From contig OY288243.1 in NCBI GenBank assembly GCA_958450325.1, forward strand, positions 67,998,606-68,062,605: a stretch of 64,000 nt of DNA, in the 5' to 3' direction. A model generated the notes under the pieces. It saw nothing but the letters and a program-made list of their open reading frames with translations. It ran no database searches and had not been told where the DNA came from. Position 1 is the stretch's first letter, and each line of letters opens with the position of its first letter. A program made the translations under genes and the position numbers. Below, in pieces: positions 1 through 11,903 of the stretch. Source of the stretch: Agrostemma githago (taxonomy: Eukaryota > Streptophyta > Magnoliopsida > Caryophyllales > Caryophyllaceae).

Positions 1-375
1 TCCGAATGAAGTTCTTATTCATAATGTCAACGATCATATTGCATCAATTGTGACCAACACATATCCCGGTTTGTTGGATCGACTGTGGGATGATGATTAT
101 TTGCAACAACGAGCAATTTTGGCCCCTACACACGAATTTGTTGAATTGATTAATGACTATGTATTATCTCTTCTTGACGATGTAGAGAAGGTATATCTAA
201 GCTCTGATGAGGTATGTATGGACGAGATAGTTCCGGGCCAGCCTAATATGCACTCCACTGAATTCTTGAACAGCATTAAGTGCTCCGGGTGATTCATAAC
301 CATGAGTTACGATTAAAAGTGGGTGCTATGGTTATGCTTATTCGGAATATTGATCAATTTTGTGGGTTGTTTAAT
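1..375 (+). pseudogene. Helitron Pif1-like helicase, middle fragment (left copy)
   Basis: Part of the superfamily 1 helicase half of a plant Helitron RepHel protein, which would unwind DNA during rolling-circle transposition. The frame reads through family-typical stretches: NTYPGLLD, RAILAPTHEFVELIND, VYLSSDEV and the HSTEFLNSI segment. A frameshift follows: the HSTEF frame meets a stop at about 290, while the expected HELRLKVGAMVMLIRNIDQF continuation lies in another frame up to 375. There a solo LTR interrupts the gene, which resumes at 3894-3898. The upstream part is outside the window, but the same gene can be read at 56869-61710 in the right copy. Non-functional. Confidence 0.88.
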
Positions 376-2665
376 TGTAACACCCCGTGTTTAACAAACG
401 TTATTAAAGTTTTAAATCTATTGTTAAACAATCTTTAAAACAAGAAAAATATTTTACGAATAGTAAACCGTCGTTTTTGACAATTTAAAATAATTTTCCA
501 TCTTGCAATAAATAAGAACGATTTATCAAATTTTTAAAATAATAATTCGAGACCCGGTTACGCGAAGACGTAAACAAACGACGGAACAACGCCCGTAAAT
601 GTGACATGTAGTCTACTAAGGCTAATTTTCAACAAGTAATGATTACTTTTAAATTATTGTCCTTATTACTATTCATCGTCTGTTTTGCACATCGTAACAC
701 CATTTCTGTTTCAAAAATAAATATTTCGGGTTCCGTTATTTTATCTCGTAAATTTCATATTTCTATTTTCGAGAAAAAAAACGAGCTTATCTTAACCCGT
801 GTTAAAATTCAATTGTCGATATTTTCAAAACGTTTTTAGTTTTCTAGTTATAAAACAATCGAGGTTATTAAAATATAAATTCTCGGTAGCAAATTTACGT
901 AAAACGGAACGAATTTTGAGAGACCGGAAACTGACCCATTTGGGCCTCTCACACTCACGTCATATTTGGTGCTTGCTAAATACTTGGGATATTTGTTCCA
1001 CTCCCATTATTTACTCCATATAATAACCACTACTACTTTACTACATTCATTTTACTACTTACCCACATTCATCTTACTTTTTACATCTTATTTCTTACTT
1101 CTTACTACAACTCCATCCTCATAAACAAAACACAAGCCAACCTTTATTAAGAAACACTTCTTTGAAGAAGAAGACCTTCCCAGTATCGACGATATTATCG
1201 ACCCCGACAATCTTTAGTTTTTAATATCGCTATTAAATAGTAGCTAACAAGGTAACCAAGCTTTTCTTCTAACATCCTTTTTATATATAAGTATATTTAT
1301 GTTACTAATATAGTAATATGCTTAGTTTAATATTTAGGCTTATTTTATGACTAACATTACTAAGTAATATATATAAAAATGTTATATGAGTAATTTTAAT
1401 GCTTTTTATTTTGTTTATAAGACTTATAGTAAATTTGATTTAGAGGACGTAGAGTTACTATGGGACCGAAATGTACTTGTAGCGGACTTCGATTTAATTT
1501 TCGTTATGTAGTTTCGTTTATGACTAAAATAATGCCTTGACGAAAGTTCCACTATTAAATTTCTCATCACTTTAATTTTTGTTATATAAAAGAAAATAGA
1601 TAAAAATGGTTAAAAGAACCTATAAAGAATAAAATCAATTTTTGTTGTTTTTGGTATCTCTTCATTCTTTTTATTATTTATGTATTGTTTATTAATTGCA
1701 TTATATTCCACTTTACTTTTGTTTTACATTTCTTGCTAATTAATTACTTTGTGTATTATGGTTTTTGTTCATATTTTTATTTTGGTATTATTTGTACTTA
1801 TTTATATTTTGTAACAATGTGTAAGTGGGTAACATACAAAAACATTTTGTTTTAATCACATTTTATTTCATTTTAAGAAGATAGAAACTTTAAAGGTTAC
1901 ATCGGATATACTAAATGAATTTATTTTACTTTGAAACTTTTACCTGACATTCATAAGTATTACAAGTAGTACCACGTCAAATTTCATAATTTTTAGATAA
2001 GTAGAAATTTAATTATGAAATTTTCATTATTTAGGTTTTAAGGAATTACGTAAATTATTTTATCACTTTAAAAATTTGGAAATAAATATGGTAATTCTAA
2101 TTACAATTCAAAGTTATGTCCTGCAAATTTTCATAATTTTTCATCGATTTTTAGATCACCAAACGTAATTTACAAATATATTACTTAAAACCGAGTTTTG
2201 ATAAAAATCGTGTTTACTAGTTTAAAACTTTGAAAAATATAAAATTATTAAAATATGACTTGTTAAATAAATTTTCAGAAACTATAAAATTAAAAAAAAA
2301 AATATTTTATTTAACTTTAATTTTTATATAAATTAAAGAAGTGTAAAATCGTTAAAGAAAAATGTGTTTTAAATGTATAGAAACGTCAAGATCTCCAAAA
2401 TCAATTAAGTATGACTTAATATATACTTTTTGGAAACCTTAAGTCACAAATAGTATTTTATTATACCTTAGTCTATCTTAATAAAACCTTATTTAAAACA
2501 ATTCCAATTTAAAAATAAGTTTAAAATAAAGAAAACTTGTTTAAAGGTTATTTTTAGAAATGGACAAATAGTAGGACGACACATGTCTTGTGACCCTATT
2601 AAATTTTAAATCTATATTTCCTAAATTTAAATTTATAAACAGATGCAAAATATATATATATAAGG
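1..2665 (+). repeat. Left copy of a 61.3-kb-spaced direct repeat
   Basis: Bases 1-2665 recur at 61336-64000 in the same orientation, offset exactly 61335. Reading both copies side by side I find one difference, G at 1390 against T at 62725, and no indel, even in long A runs and TA runs. The copy contains the end of a RepHel fragment and the first 2.3 kb of a solo LTR. Both window edges cut the repeat, so its real ends are not visible. It is not a retrotransposon LTR pair, because the repeat starts inside a helicase reading frame. Confidence 0.97.
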
Positions 2666-3893
2666 ACTCAACGAAATAAATAAACATTTATATCCAAAAT
2701 AACGTATTTAGAAATAATGTACCTTCTCAAATAAATGTTGTACGATATTTGGAATAAAATGTTTCAAGTGACAATTGAGGATTAAAGTATAACACTGTCA
2801 CCTCGAAAGTAAGAATCTGGTAATTTGACTGTTTCAAATGAGTCCGACCAATAATTAATAAAGGTCACCAAATAAAATATTACTTGATCACGGGTGACTT
2901 TTATATAAAGTTTACAATGCGAGTCTGGGGTCCGGATAGCTTGTGTTGGATACGTCATTGAGATGTCATCGACTGCACTTGTAATGAAAAGCAGACTCGG
3001 AGGCTGCGGTCAAAGAGTCGACCTAGTGTTTAAGGTAGTCGTCCTATGACAGTGAGAGCTGCGGTTCAAGAGTCTGTGTAGGGTATGTGCGCATATATAG
3101 ACAAGTACTTGATCAGTATTACTACCTAGGTAGCGGGGGCAGAACAGGATTCTGAAAACTGCGGGTACCCTCTTGTTGATGCAGAGAATGTAATCATCAG
3201 CTTTCATTCCACCCAGAGCCCCGTTTGAATAAACATATAATATAATTGAAGTCCGACCCAATTGAGTCTTATGGGTGAGATGTAAACCTCATAAGATCAG
3301 TTCGGTCTACGAGTTGGTAACACGGTTACTCTTATTGATGAGATGCAAGTCAATAGGGTGTAGCGGTGGTACTAGGAGCCACGACTCGTGTATTAATCTG
3401 TTTATGTGAAAACAAATCTTTTAAAAATCAAATGGCTGCCAACGTTCCATCTTTAAAAACTTTACCGTTTTTCATCACCTCACATGCTTGTTAACTGAAT
3501 TAAGGGAAACTATTTGTTAAGTGATATCCTTTAATATTTCTGTAAGCATGATATTTGTTAGTCACATGATTGTCTTATGTGTATAAAGTGATGTTAGAAG
3601 AACGGTTTGGTTGCTGTCCCGCTCAGCGTCCACTGTTTTATTTTTTTGCAGGTAATAGACGATGGGGGGGGGGAAATCGAGGAAGGATTGTAATAAAAAT
3701 AAGTAGTGTAAAATGACAATTTATATTTCTGTACTAGTAATTCTAGACTATGTAATATTTATAGTCGCATTTTGTAATGGATCCGTAGCGATCCGGATTT
3801 CTAAAACATACTCTGATATTGTATAATTAAATGACTTAGATAATCTTCCGCATTATCTATTAAATTAAGTCATCGAAAATCCGGGTTGTTACA
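376..3893 (+). mobile_element. Solo LTR of a Tekay-like Ty3/gypsy element inside RepHel
   Basis: A 3518-bp insertion starting TGTAACACCCCG and ending CGGGTTGTTACA (12-bp imperfect inverted ends), flanked by a perfect 5-bp target duplication TTAAT (371-375 and 3894-3898). There is no internal coding region, primer binding site, polypurine tract or second LTR, so it is a solo LTR left by LTR-LTR recombination. The termini resemble those of the chromovirus LTR at 17866, and long LTRs are usual in the Tekay (Del) lineage. It sits in a helicase exon between the codons for GLFN and GTRLIV. Short open frames inside it are chance frames. Orientation is taken from the chromovirus LTR ends. Confidence 0.88.
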
Positions 3894-4306
3894 TTAATGG
3901 TACGCGCTTAATTGTAACTCATCTGGCGAAACGAGTCATTCGGTGCAAGGTGCTAACGGGTAGCCACGCAAATGATGATATAGTTTATATCCCGCGTTTG
4001 ACCCTTTCGCCATCTGACTCAAGCAAGTTCCCCGTTCGGTTTACTCGACGGCAGTTTCCCGTTTCTATATGCTTTGCCATAACGATCAACAAAAGTCAAA
4101 GACAATCGTTGTCGCACGTTGGTCTATATCTCCCCAAGCTCGTGTTCACACATGGTCAATTATACGTTGCTTTATCGAGGGTCACCAACAAAAACGGATT
4201 GAAAATCTTTATTTTTGATAGCAATGATCGGGCTTCTGACACTACCACTATTGTGATGTATCATGAAGTTTCCAATATTTGTAATTATATTTGTATACTC
4301 ACGTAG
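3894..4306 (+). pseudogene. Helitron Pif1-like helicase, C-terminal fragment
   Basis: Continues the helicase frame after the solo LTR. GTRLIV is followed by VLTGSHANDDIVYIPR, FPVRFTRRQFPV, then ICFAITINKSQRQSL and the last helicase motif region QLYVALSRVTNKNGLKI, which are standard for the C-terminus of plant Helitron helicases. The usual NKSQGQS reads NKSQRQS, a single-residue change in a conserved motif. The frame ends at 4306 with an ordinary stop. In the right copy this piece would lie beyond the window, near 65229-65641 if the offset holds. Confidence 0.87.
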
Positions 4307-4612
4307 ATATTGACTTTTGTCTTTTCTTACTACTTACTTTTATATTTTAATGTGAATGCCATTTTCAACAAAGAAAATGATTATCTTTGTTTAAGTTTTT
4401 TTTAGTCCGATATTTTCCTATGGATTGATGTAAACTATTAGTTATTTAGCATGGCCGACCCATTAAATTTTGAGGCCTTATTCCAACATTAATATGGGGG
4501 TCCCTTAATACAATATAAAGCTATTAAACAATTCAATAAAAATAATCGTACTTAAAAAATAAGACAAAATAGATCATGGTTGGATGAGTAAGTTGAAAGT
4601 TTGAAGTGTAAC
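4307..4612. other. Non-coding, presumed Helitron 3' region
   Basis: About 300 bases, AT-rich, without a reading frame. I looked for a Helitron 3' terminus (short GC hairpin followed by CTRR) and did not find a convincing one, so the right boundary of the RepHel Helitron is unknown. Confidence 0.5.
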
Positions 4613-4865
4613 AGCAAGTCCAATAGCAAGCTACAGGTGCTTGTAGTTTGTCTTGCTACATCGATTTTTGTAGCTAATTTGTTTTCCGGCTAGATATCGC
4701 TCTAATTGTAGCTCGTAACATCTTGTAGTTTGTTTGATCCCATGTTAATAATTTCATTCAAAGAGATAATTTTTTTTAAAATACAAACTAATGTAGTTCT
4801 ACCAAGCTACAATGGCTTAGAAGCTACAACCAAAAATTCATCTCCAATAGTAAGCTACTCCATGC
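4613..4865 (-). mobile_element. AGCAAGTCCAATAG-type MITE, copy 1 (inverted, truncated)
   Basis: A short non-coding element starting AGCAAGTCCAATAGCAAGCT. Read in reverse complement it matches the copies at 4979 and 5264, sharing the CATCTCCAATAG block, the AGCTACA-rich block and the TTCAT/GGACCAAGCAAG block. Its right end is cut by a foldback element. No transposase is present. Confidence 0.7.
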
Positions 4866-4978
4866 TAATCCTCTTAGCAAGAGGATGCAGGAGGAAGAAT
4901 GTACAATAGAGAGGACCTCCTCTTAGAGAAGAGAGAGGGCTAAGAGGAGGATAAATTCTCTCTATTGTACATGCTCTT
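4866..4978. mobile_element. Small foldback element nested in the MITE cluster
   Basis: A palindromic segment with perfect 14-base arms, TGTACAATAGAGAG (4900-4913) and CTCTCTATTGTACA (4958-4971), around CCTCCTCTTAG/CTAAGAGGAGG-like repeats. The whole segment can fold on itself. It is probably a MITE remnant; target duplications were not identified. Confidence 0.6.
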
Positions 4979-5262
4979 AGAGCAAGTCCAATAGTAGGTT
5001 TTAGGGACTTGCTTGCAATATTTGCAAAATGCTAAGCATGTAACTTATTATTGGAGATGATTTTTTTTTTGTAGCTTACATGCCATTGTAGCTCTACCAA
5101 GCTACATAAGTTTGTATTTAAAAATAAACGAAAATGTTCTAATTGGATAAAATTAATGATGTGGGTCCAAGCAAGCTACAAGATTTTACGATTCATCATT
5201 GGAGTGTTACTTAGCCAAAAAATGAACTAGTTAGAAAAATCAATGCGGCAATGCAAACTACT
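4979..5262 (+). mobile_element. AGCAAGTCCAATAG-type MITE, copy 2
   Basis: Begins AGAGCAAGTCCAATAGT, followed by GGGACTTGCTTGCAA, TATTGGAGATGA, an AGCTACA-rich core and GTCCAAGCAAGCTACA. It is colinear with copy 3 and reverse-complementary to copy 1. Non-coding. Confidence 0.75.
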
Positions 5263-5263
5263 T

Positions 5264-5578
5264 AGAGCAAGTCCAATAGTGCTTCTTAGGGACTTGCTTG
5301 CAAAATTTGCAAAATAGGGAGCATGTAGTTTACTATTGGAGATGAATTTTTTGTTGTAGCTTCTAAGTCATTGTAGCTTGATAGAGCTACATTAGTTCGT
5401 ATTTAAAAAATAAATAAAAAATTCTCATTGGATGAAATTATTAACGTGGGACCAAGCAAGTTACAAAACGTTACGATCTACCATTAGAGCGGTATGTAGC
5501 CGGAAAACAAAGTAGTTACGAAAATCGCTGTGGCAAGATAAAAATCAAGCATTTGTAGCTTGCTATTGGACTTGCTCT
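5264..5578 (+). mobile_element. AGCAAGTCCAATAG-type MITE, copy 3
   Basis: Starts AGAGCAAGTCCAATAG and ends CTATTGGACTTGCTCT, giving 16-base perfect terminal inverted repeats. It is therefore the most complete of the three copies. Two extra partial ends (TTGCTATTGGACTTGCT and CTTTTGGACTTGCTCTTGC) follow to 5637, suggesting end-to-end insertion or slippage. The Tat pol fragment begins directly after. Confidence 0.8.
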
Positions 5579-5645
5579 AAGTATTTGTAGGTTGCTATTG
5601 GACTTGCTTTGTAACTTGCTTTTGGACTTGCTCTTGCTATTCAAC

Positions 5646-8600
5646 TTTGTGGGAATGATCGGAGAAGAGTACCTTTTTCAGCCGTACTTCACCGTTAGCA
5701 TCTATACGATGCTACAGAACCTGGGTTGCCTACCGGGAGTCACATCAAGGCCATATCTCCCACCGGGAAAGATCATCGAAACCTTGAACAACGGGCAATC
5801 TCACCTCGGTCTAGGCTATACTATGGCGTCCGGCTACACGAACCGAACCAAGGCGGTCACGTTTGTCACCCCGGTATTCGAAACTGTTCAAAAAGGCCTC
5901 TATCGGCCCACCATCTCATATCCCGGGACCAAACTGGCTCGGGAATGCAATTTCATCCCGGATGACATATTCGCCCTTATCCAGGCCGAATCAAAGGAGG
6001 GCCCAAGCAACACTGAGCCCATTCTAGGACTACTCTTTGGGGAAGACAAGGTCATCCCGACCCCTAAGCAAGAGCTAGTCAGCCTGATCCTCCGCAGCAA
6101 TAGGTTCGATCCAACTAAGCTGATCTCGGAAGTTGGTGCCGACACTGGGAAGAGAGCTTGGAGGAAGACAACCAAGTGGACCGACAGTCAGGGTCGAGTC
6201 TACAAGCTAACTACTGGTGAAGGAGATATGCATGCTGTCGAGTCTGAATCTGAGTCCGAGTCCGAGTCAGAGTCAGAGTCGGAGTCTGAGTCAAAGTCTA
6301 GAGGGTCCAGTACTAGGATCGAGTCTGTAACCCCTCTCCCTTCTTTAGCCTCACAATCGGGAACCCCGGAGTCTGTCCCGAGGGCTCTCCCTATCCCGCC
6401 TCTGACCAACGATCAGATGGCAGCTCTTTTCGAGCTCTTTTCAAAATTTACTATCAATAATAACGATAACCGTTCCGCTTATGACTTGGCTTATTTTCAA
6501 AATGTTTTCAAAAATCTTACTTGCAATGACATTGAGAAAACCGATGAACAGGTACCACTGCCTCCGCATCTAATTGAGCAACTTGAGCAAAGGGAGTCCC
6601 GAAATCCTGTAATCGAAGAAACCGATTCCATCAACGTAGGAACCCCTTTAGAGCCTCAGATACTTAAGTTGGGCCTATCTTTAGATCCCGAAGAGAGACA
6701 ACAATTCACGGATCTCCTCCAGGAATTCAAAGACGTCTTTGCATGGTCCAACAAGGACATGCCGGGAATAGACCGGGAGATAGCTGAACACCGAATACCC
6801 ATCAAAGACGGGTACAAGCCGGTAAAACAGAAACTCCGAAGAATGAGGCCCGAATGGTCTCTCAAAGCCAAAGAAGAAGTTGATAAACAATTCAAAGCGG
6901 ACTTTATCCAGGTGTCTGAATATCCAGACTGGGTTGCAAACATAGTACCAGTACCCAAAAAGGATGGCAAAGTCCGAGTATGTGTAGATTTCCGGGACCT
7001 TAATAAGGCCAGCCCAAAAGACGATTTTCCGTTGCCACATATCGACATACTGGTGGATAACACGGCCGATCATGCCCTTCTATCATTTATGGACGGGTAT
7101 GCCGGATACAATCAGATCAAAATGGCGGAAGAAGACATGGGTAAGACCACCTTCATCACACCTTGGGGGACTTACTGCTATACTGTGATGCCATTTGGGC
7201 TTATTAACGCCGGTGCCACTTATCAACGGACCGCTACTACTTTATTGCATGACATGATGCATAAGGAAGTAGAGGTCTACGTCGACGATATGATTGTCAA
7301 ATCCAAAGACCGAAACGGGCACATTGCAGCCTTAAGAAAGTTCTTTACCCGACTACGCAAGTACAACATGAGGTTAAACCCTCAAAAATGCAGTTTCGGG
7401 GTAACATCGGGCAAGCTACTGGGCCACATTGTCAGCCAACGGGGCATCGAAGTTGACCCAGCAAAGATCAAGGCCATAACCGAGATGCAACCGCCTAAAA
7501 CCGAAAAGGAGATAAGGGGGTTTCTCGGGAAAGTCCAATATATAAGCCGGTTCATTTCAAAGCTAACCATGGTATGTGAACCCATTTTCAAGAAACTGAA
7601 GATAGGAGAACGAACACTATGGGATGACAAATGTCAAATGGCTTTCGACAAGATCAATCCTCTCCACCGGTGCTAATGCCACCTCAGCATGGTCTGCCTC
7701 TATCACTATACTTGACAACGACCGAGACAGCCATGGGCGCTATGTTAGCCCAGACGGTCGATTCTGAAGAACGGGCTATTTACTACATCAGTAAGAAGTT
7801 CTTGGAATACGAATGCAAATACACCATGCTCGAGAAGACGTGTCTAGCTTTAGTGTGGGCCACTAAAAAGCTCCGACACTACATGCTTAGTCACGAGGTA
7901 CATGTGCTATCCAAAATGGATCCAATCAAGTATCTTTTCGAGAAGCCCATCCTCAACGGCCGCATATCCAGGTGGACTTTAATGCTAGCTGAGTTCGACC
8001 TCAAATTCGTGCCTTTAAAAGCCATCAAGGGCCGGGTAGTAGCAGAATTCCTCGCCGACAGTCCGGTATCTGAGGAAGATCACACCGATACTTGGGCCTT
8101 CCCAGATGAAGACATATTCCATACCGACACCGACACATGGGATCTGTATTTTGACGGAGCATCTAACTTTCGAGGATTTGGTGTCGGGATTCTACTAATC
8201 TCACCACAAGGGGAACATACCCCGTTATCCATCAAGCTAGATTTTGACGTGACTAATAACGCAGCCGAGTACGAAGCATGCATTCACGGGTTGCAAGCCG
8301 CCGCCGATTTAGCAGTAACAAACCTCCGGGTCCACGGTGACTCATCTTTAGTCATAAATCAAACCCTACAAAAATGGAAGACTCGGAACGCAAATCTCGT
8401 AGCTTACCAAGCACGAGTAAGGGTTCTCGAGAAACAATTCCAAAAAGTAGAGTACATTTATCTGCCCCGGGAAGAAAACCAGTTTGCAGATGCTCTCTCA
8501 AAATTAGCATCTTTACTGAATATCCCAGCGCATCTAACCAGCATGCCCATTTTTCTCGAAAGACGATCTGAGCCGGCATACATCCACGCTATCTCAGATA

Positions 8601-9875
8601 TTGAAATAACTGATCCAGAACCTTGGTACCAGGCTATTCTAACCTACTTGACGTCAGGGGAATATCCTCCGGGAGCTGAAAACCGGGCCAAGAAAGCTCT
8701 ACGAAGATGGATAACCCAGTTCATCCGCACAGACGATGGACAACTATACAAGAAGACAGCACAGGGGGCTTTACTCCTATGCATTGACAAAACTCAAGCC
8801 GAAAGAGTTATGGCCGAGGTGCACGATGGCGAAAACGGACCACACATGAACGCCCATATGTTGGCCCGGAAAATCGCAAGACTCGGTTACTATTGGAATA
8901 GCATGGAAACTGACTGTCAGTTGTATGTCAAACATTGCCGTAACTGTCAGATTTTCGTCAATGTACAGCATATGCCTTCATCCTTACTATATACAATGAC
9001 ATCACCACGGCCATTCTCGACATGGGGAATTGATATAATCGGGAAAGTGAATCCTTCCGGAACAGGAGGTCACTGCTTCATTCTAGTGGCTATCGACTAT
9101 TTCACTAAATGGGTCGAGGCCGAATCATACCGGATCTTGAATGCCAAACACGTGGCTAAGTTCATCCAAAACAAAATTATATGTCGATATGGGATTCCAC
9201 ACGAGTTCATCAGCGATCACGGGACCCATTTCCAAGCTGAAACCGCCACGTTGCTGGAAAAGTACAAGATCCAAAGACATACCTCATCACCTTACCGTCC
9301 TCAAATAAATGGAGCGGTGGAGGCAGCTAATAAGACCATTGTCGCCATTCTTAAAAAGATGGCTGAGAATTACCGGGACTGGCCCGACAAGATACCCTTT
9401 TCCTTATGAGGATATCGGACATCAATTCGAACTGCAACCGGAGCAACTCCCTACTATCTTACATATGGAATGGAAGCAGTCCAACCGGTCGAGCTAGAAG
9501 TACCATCCCTTAGGATTCTGCTCGAAAGTCAGGTACCTGAAGCGGACTGGGTCCAAGCCCGATATGACTCATTAGTCCTCTTAGACGAACGACGGTCCCG
9601 GGCTCTGAATAATATTCAGATATACCAGAAAAGGATCCAACGGGCTTTTAACAAAAAGGGTTAGGCCCAGGAACATCAAAGAGGGCGATCTAGTCCTAAA
9701 ATCTGTTCGAGCTTTACTACCAATAGACCCAAGGGGAAAATTCAAACCTAATTGGGCTGGGCCATATCTAGTGAAGAAGATCCTTTCAGGAGGAGCAGTA
9801 ATGCTAACAGACTTGGACGGAAACGAGTTCGTCAATCCAACAAACTTGGACAAACTGAAGCGTTACTACCCATAA
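5646..9875 (+). pseudogene. pol: Tat-lineage Ty3/gypsy pol (RT, RNase H, second RNase H, integrase), 5'-truncated
   Basis: Polyprotein of an LTR retrotransposon; gag and protease are missing. Order: a region with an acidic SESESE run (about 6240-6297); reverse transcriptase (about 6780-7450) with VCVDFRDLNKA, MPFGLINAGATYQR and the catalytic YVDDMIVKSK; first RNase H (about 7690-8040); a second, archaeal-like RNase H (about 8130-8520) with LYFDGASN, NNAAEYEA and VHGDSSLV; integrase (about 8780-9870) with a zinc region, WGIDIIGKV, SDHGTHF and NGAVEAANK. Two RNase H domains mark the Tat group (Ogre/Retand). Damage: frameshift near 7660, a TGA in place of a Trp codon at 9407, and an extra G near 9660. 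The final KRYYP and stop are present at 9875. The 5' edge abuts MITEs, so the 5' LTR, gag and protease were lost by deletion. Confidence 0.93.
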
Positions 9876-10233
9876 ACCCTATCTCAATGTCATTTGCAAA
9901 AGTTTATAAAAAATGTCTTTTTTATGAATTTTCAAAATTTTAAGCAAGTCAATAAGTTAGGATCATTTATCCTACCGTTGCACATCTTGAATTAATAATC
10001 TTGATGTATTTCAAAAAATTGCAAAAATACTTCTGAACTACGGAAGGTTTGATTCCATTAATTTTGGATACGTAGGCAACCCCTCAAAAGGGTACAACCA
10101 TTGCAATAACGGAAAAAACGGGAACGGTATTCACTAATATGTCTTTTTATTATTTCAAAAAAATACAAAAAAAAGGGCAACAAAATCACACCACAAAAAA
10201 TAGTAGTAATACTTAAATAATAAATTTAGGAGA
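9876..10233. other. Spacer between Tat pol and antisense extra ORF
   Basis: AT-rich and non-coding, with runs of A and a TTTCAAAA-rich stretch. In Tat elements this is the intergenic space where the sense pol transcript and the antisense ORF converge. I see no hairpin terminator or other named element. Confidence 0.5.
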
Positions 10234-11903
10234 CTACTCGTACATTTTCCCTTTTCCCTTATCTTTTGGGTCACGTGGAGCCCGGGGCCGACGGGGCGGC
10301 GGCGAACATTCCCTAATCACAAGGGGAACTTCCTTTGCTCGAACCCGCTTCTTCGATTTTGGATTTTCCATCCTTTGCACCGGCCCAAGCCGAGCCCTAA
10401 CCGGCTCGGGAAGCCTGTCTCGAGGACCAAGTCGGTCCTTAGCAGCCAGTCTTGGCCCTAGTCTCCTTTCTAAGTCCATCTGGGGGCTCACCTTCCCCCG
10501 TGCACCCTTATTACTGGACCCTTCAGTCTGAGTCCAAGATCTTCTTTTCTGACCTGTCGAGCTAGCTCCCTCAGTAAAGAAGCTCTTATTGTCCTTAGCA
10601 TGCTCCCGGCGTAGCAGGTCATAAGCCTCGTCAATTTTCAGGGCAGCCCGAGTTTTAGCTGAATCAGCTCAGGTCCATCTTACATAAGAATCGGTTACCC
10701 AGATCGAATGAGAATTTTTAAGAACGGGCCAAGTAGCTCGTGTATACCACCTTTGCATCCAGGTGTCACACATCACATCTATTAGCTGAGTAGATTCACT
10801 CACAACGGCCTCGACTTCTGGGATTCTTTGTGCCCGACCATATTGCCTAAGTATGCGATCGGGAAAGAGGTGAATTGTTTGCCTAAAAGATAGGATTACC
10901 TGATATATAGCTCTATCTCGAGATTCTAGACCAGTCCAAAGGTAAATTGGCCACCATGGCACGGCCCAACGGATCAACAGGCCTCCATGGAAAGATAGCA
11001 CCTCATCCCAATATTATTGGGTATTGAAGCGAGAAAAGGCAATAGCTCGTCTCCTCGACATAACTTGCCTGGGTTGATATCGGCTCACATCTAAGGGAGG
11101 ATCCAAGATCGATAGCCACAGCTGAAAAATCCGAAAAAAAAATCAAAATCGCAAAAATCGTCAAAATCACGTGAAAAAAAAAACGTGAAAAGGCGTGAAA
11201 ACCGAGAAGACCGCAGAAACCGGGAAAATTGGGAAAAGCCGGAAATTCAAAAACGGCATACCTGCAGAAGCCGAGTACTCCCAGTCAGCCTGACTGACGG
11301 ATCCCTCTTACGATTATCCAAACCCTGGATAATCTCTCCTGTAATCAGCCAAGCCGGGCTGTGCTCCGTCTCCATCAGGTCAGCCACAGTGAAAAGTCTG
11401 ACATGGCCCATACAAGATAACAAATCCATATGCCCTTCAAAAGCATAAACATGGAGCATACAAAAAGTAAAGGCCCTACGGCTATGAACCGGCCTGACCC
11501 GGACATCATCTGGATTCATGAATTTTTCAGCCAGGTCGATCAGGGAAACGGTATCTCCTTCTAGCATGCGGGATACCTCCATATAGGAAAGCCCTAAAAA
11601 TTCCCTTAACTTCCTCCTAGGGTCAGAAACTGAAAAAGGGATAGCAGGGCAAAGTATAGGATTCCGTCCTCCCGCAGCAGCAATTTCCTCAGGAATAGGG
11701 CAAATCTCTCCTCGAGGAAAACCAAATACATGATAGGTATCATCCCAATAGGATAGGCAAGCATCCAAGAAGTGGCAGTCTACTTGCATCTGACGGATCA
11801 CGGACAATTGGGTAACGCCATTCTGATTTAGGATAGCCCTATCAGCATCCCTAAAATATTTAGACCACTCGTGCAGCATTCCCACTAATCGGTCGATTCC
11901 CAT
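10234..11903 (-). pseudogene. Antisense extra ORF of the Tat element: plant mobile domain (PMD-like) protein
   Basis: Tat-lineage elements often carry an additional ORF between pol and the 3' LTR, commonly antisense; this one has a plant mobile domain (aminotransferase-like). Exon 1 runs 11903-11262 (minus) from MGIDRLVGMLHEW and shows the diagnostic YWDDTYHVFGFPRGEICPIP. A GT-AG intron fits 11261-11122. Exon 2 continues with LWLSILDPPLDVSRYQPRQ, has an in-frame TAA at about 11018 before YWDEVLSF, and a TGA at 10669. It then stays in the same frame to 10234, ending in a basic, proline-rich tail (KSKKRVRAKE, possibly nuclear). A TATA box lies upstream on the minus strand. Role unknown; dead in this copy. 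Confidence 0.85.

Noticed and set aside
376..1023. Two short frames repeated at both window ends
   Set aside because: Lie inside a solo LTR; no conserved domain; they repeat only because of the 61-kb duplication.
5900..8579. Several long antisense frames opposite the Tat RT and RNase H
   Set aside because: They mirror the sense codons, have no family similarity and overlap conserved sense motifs.
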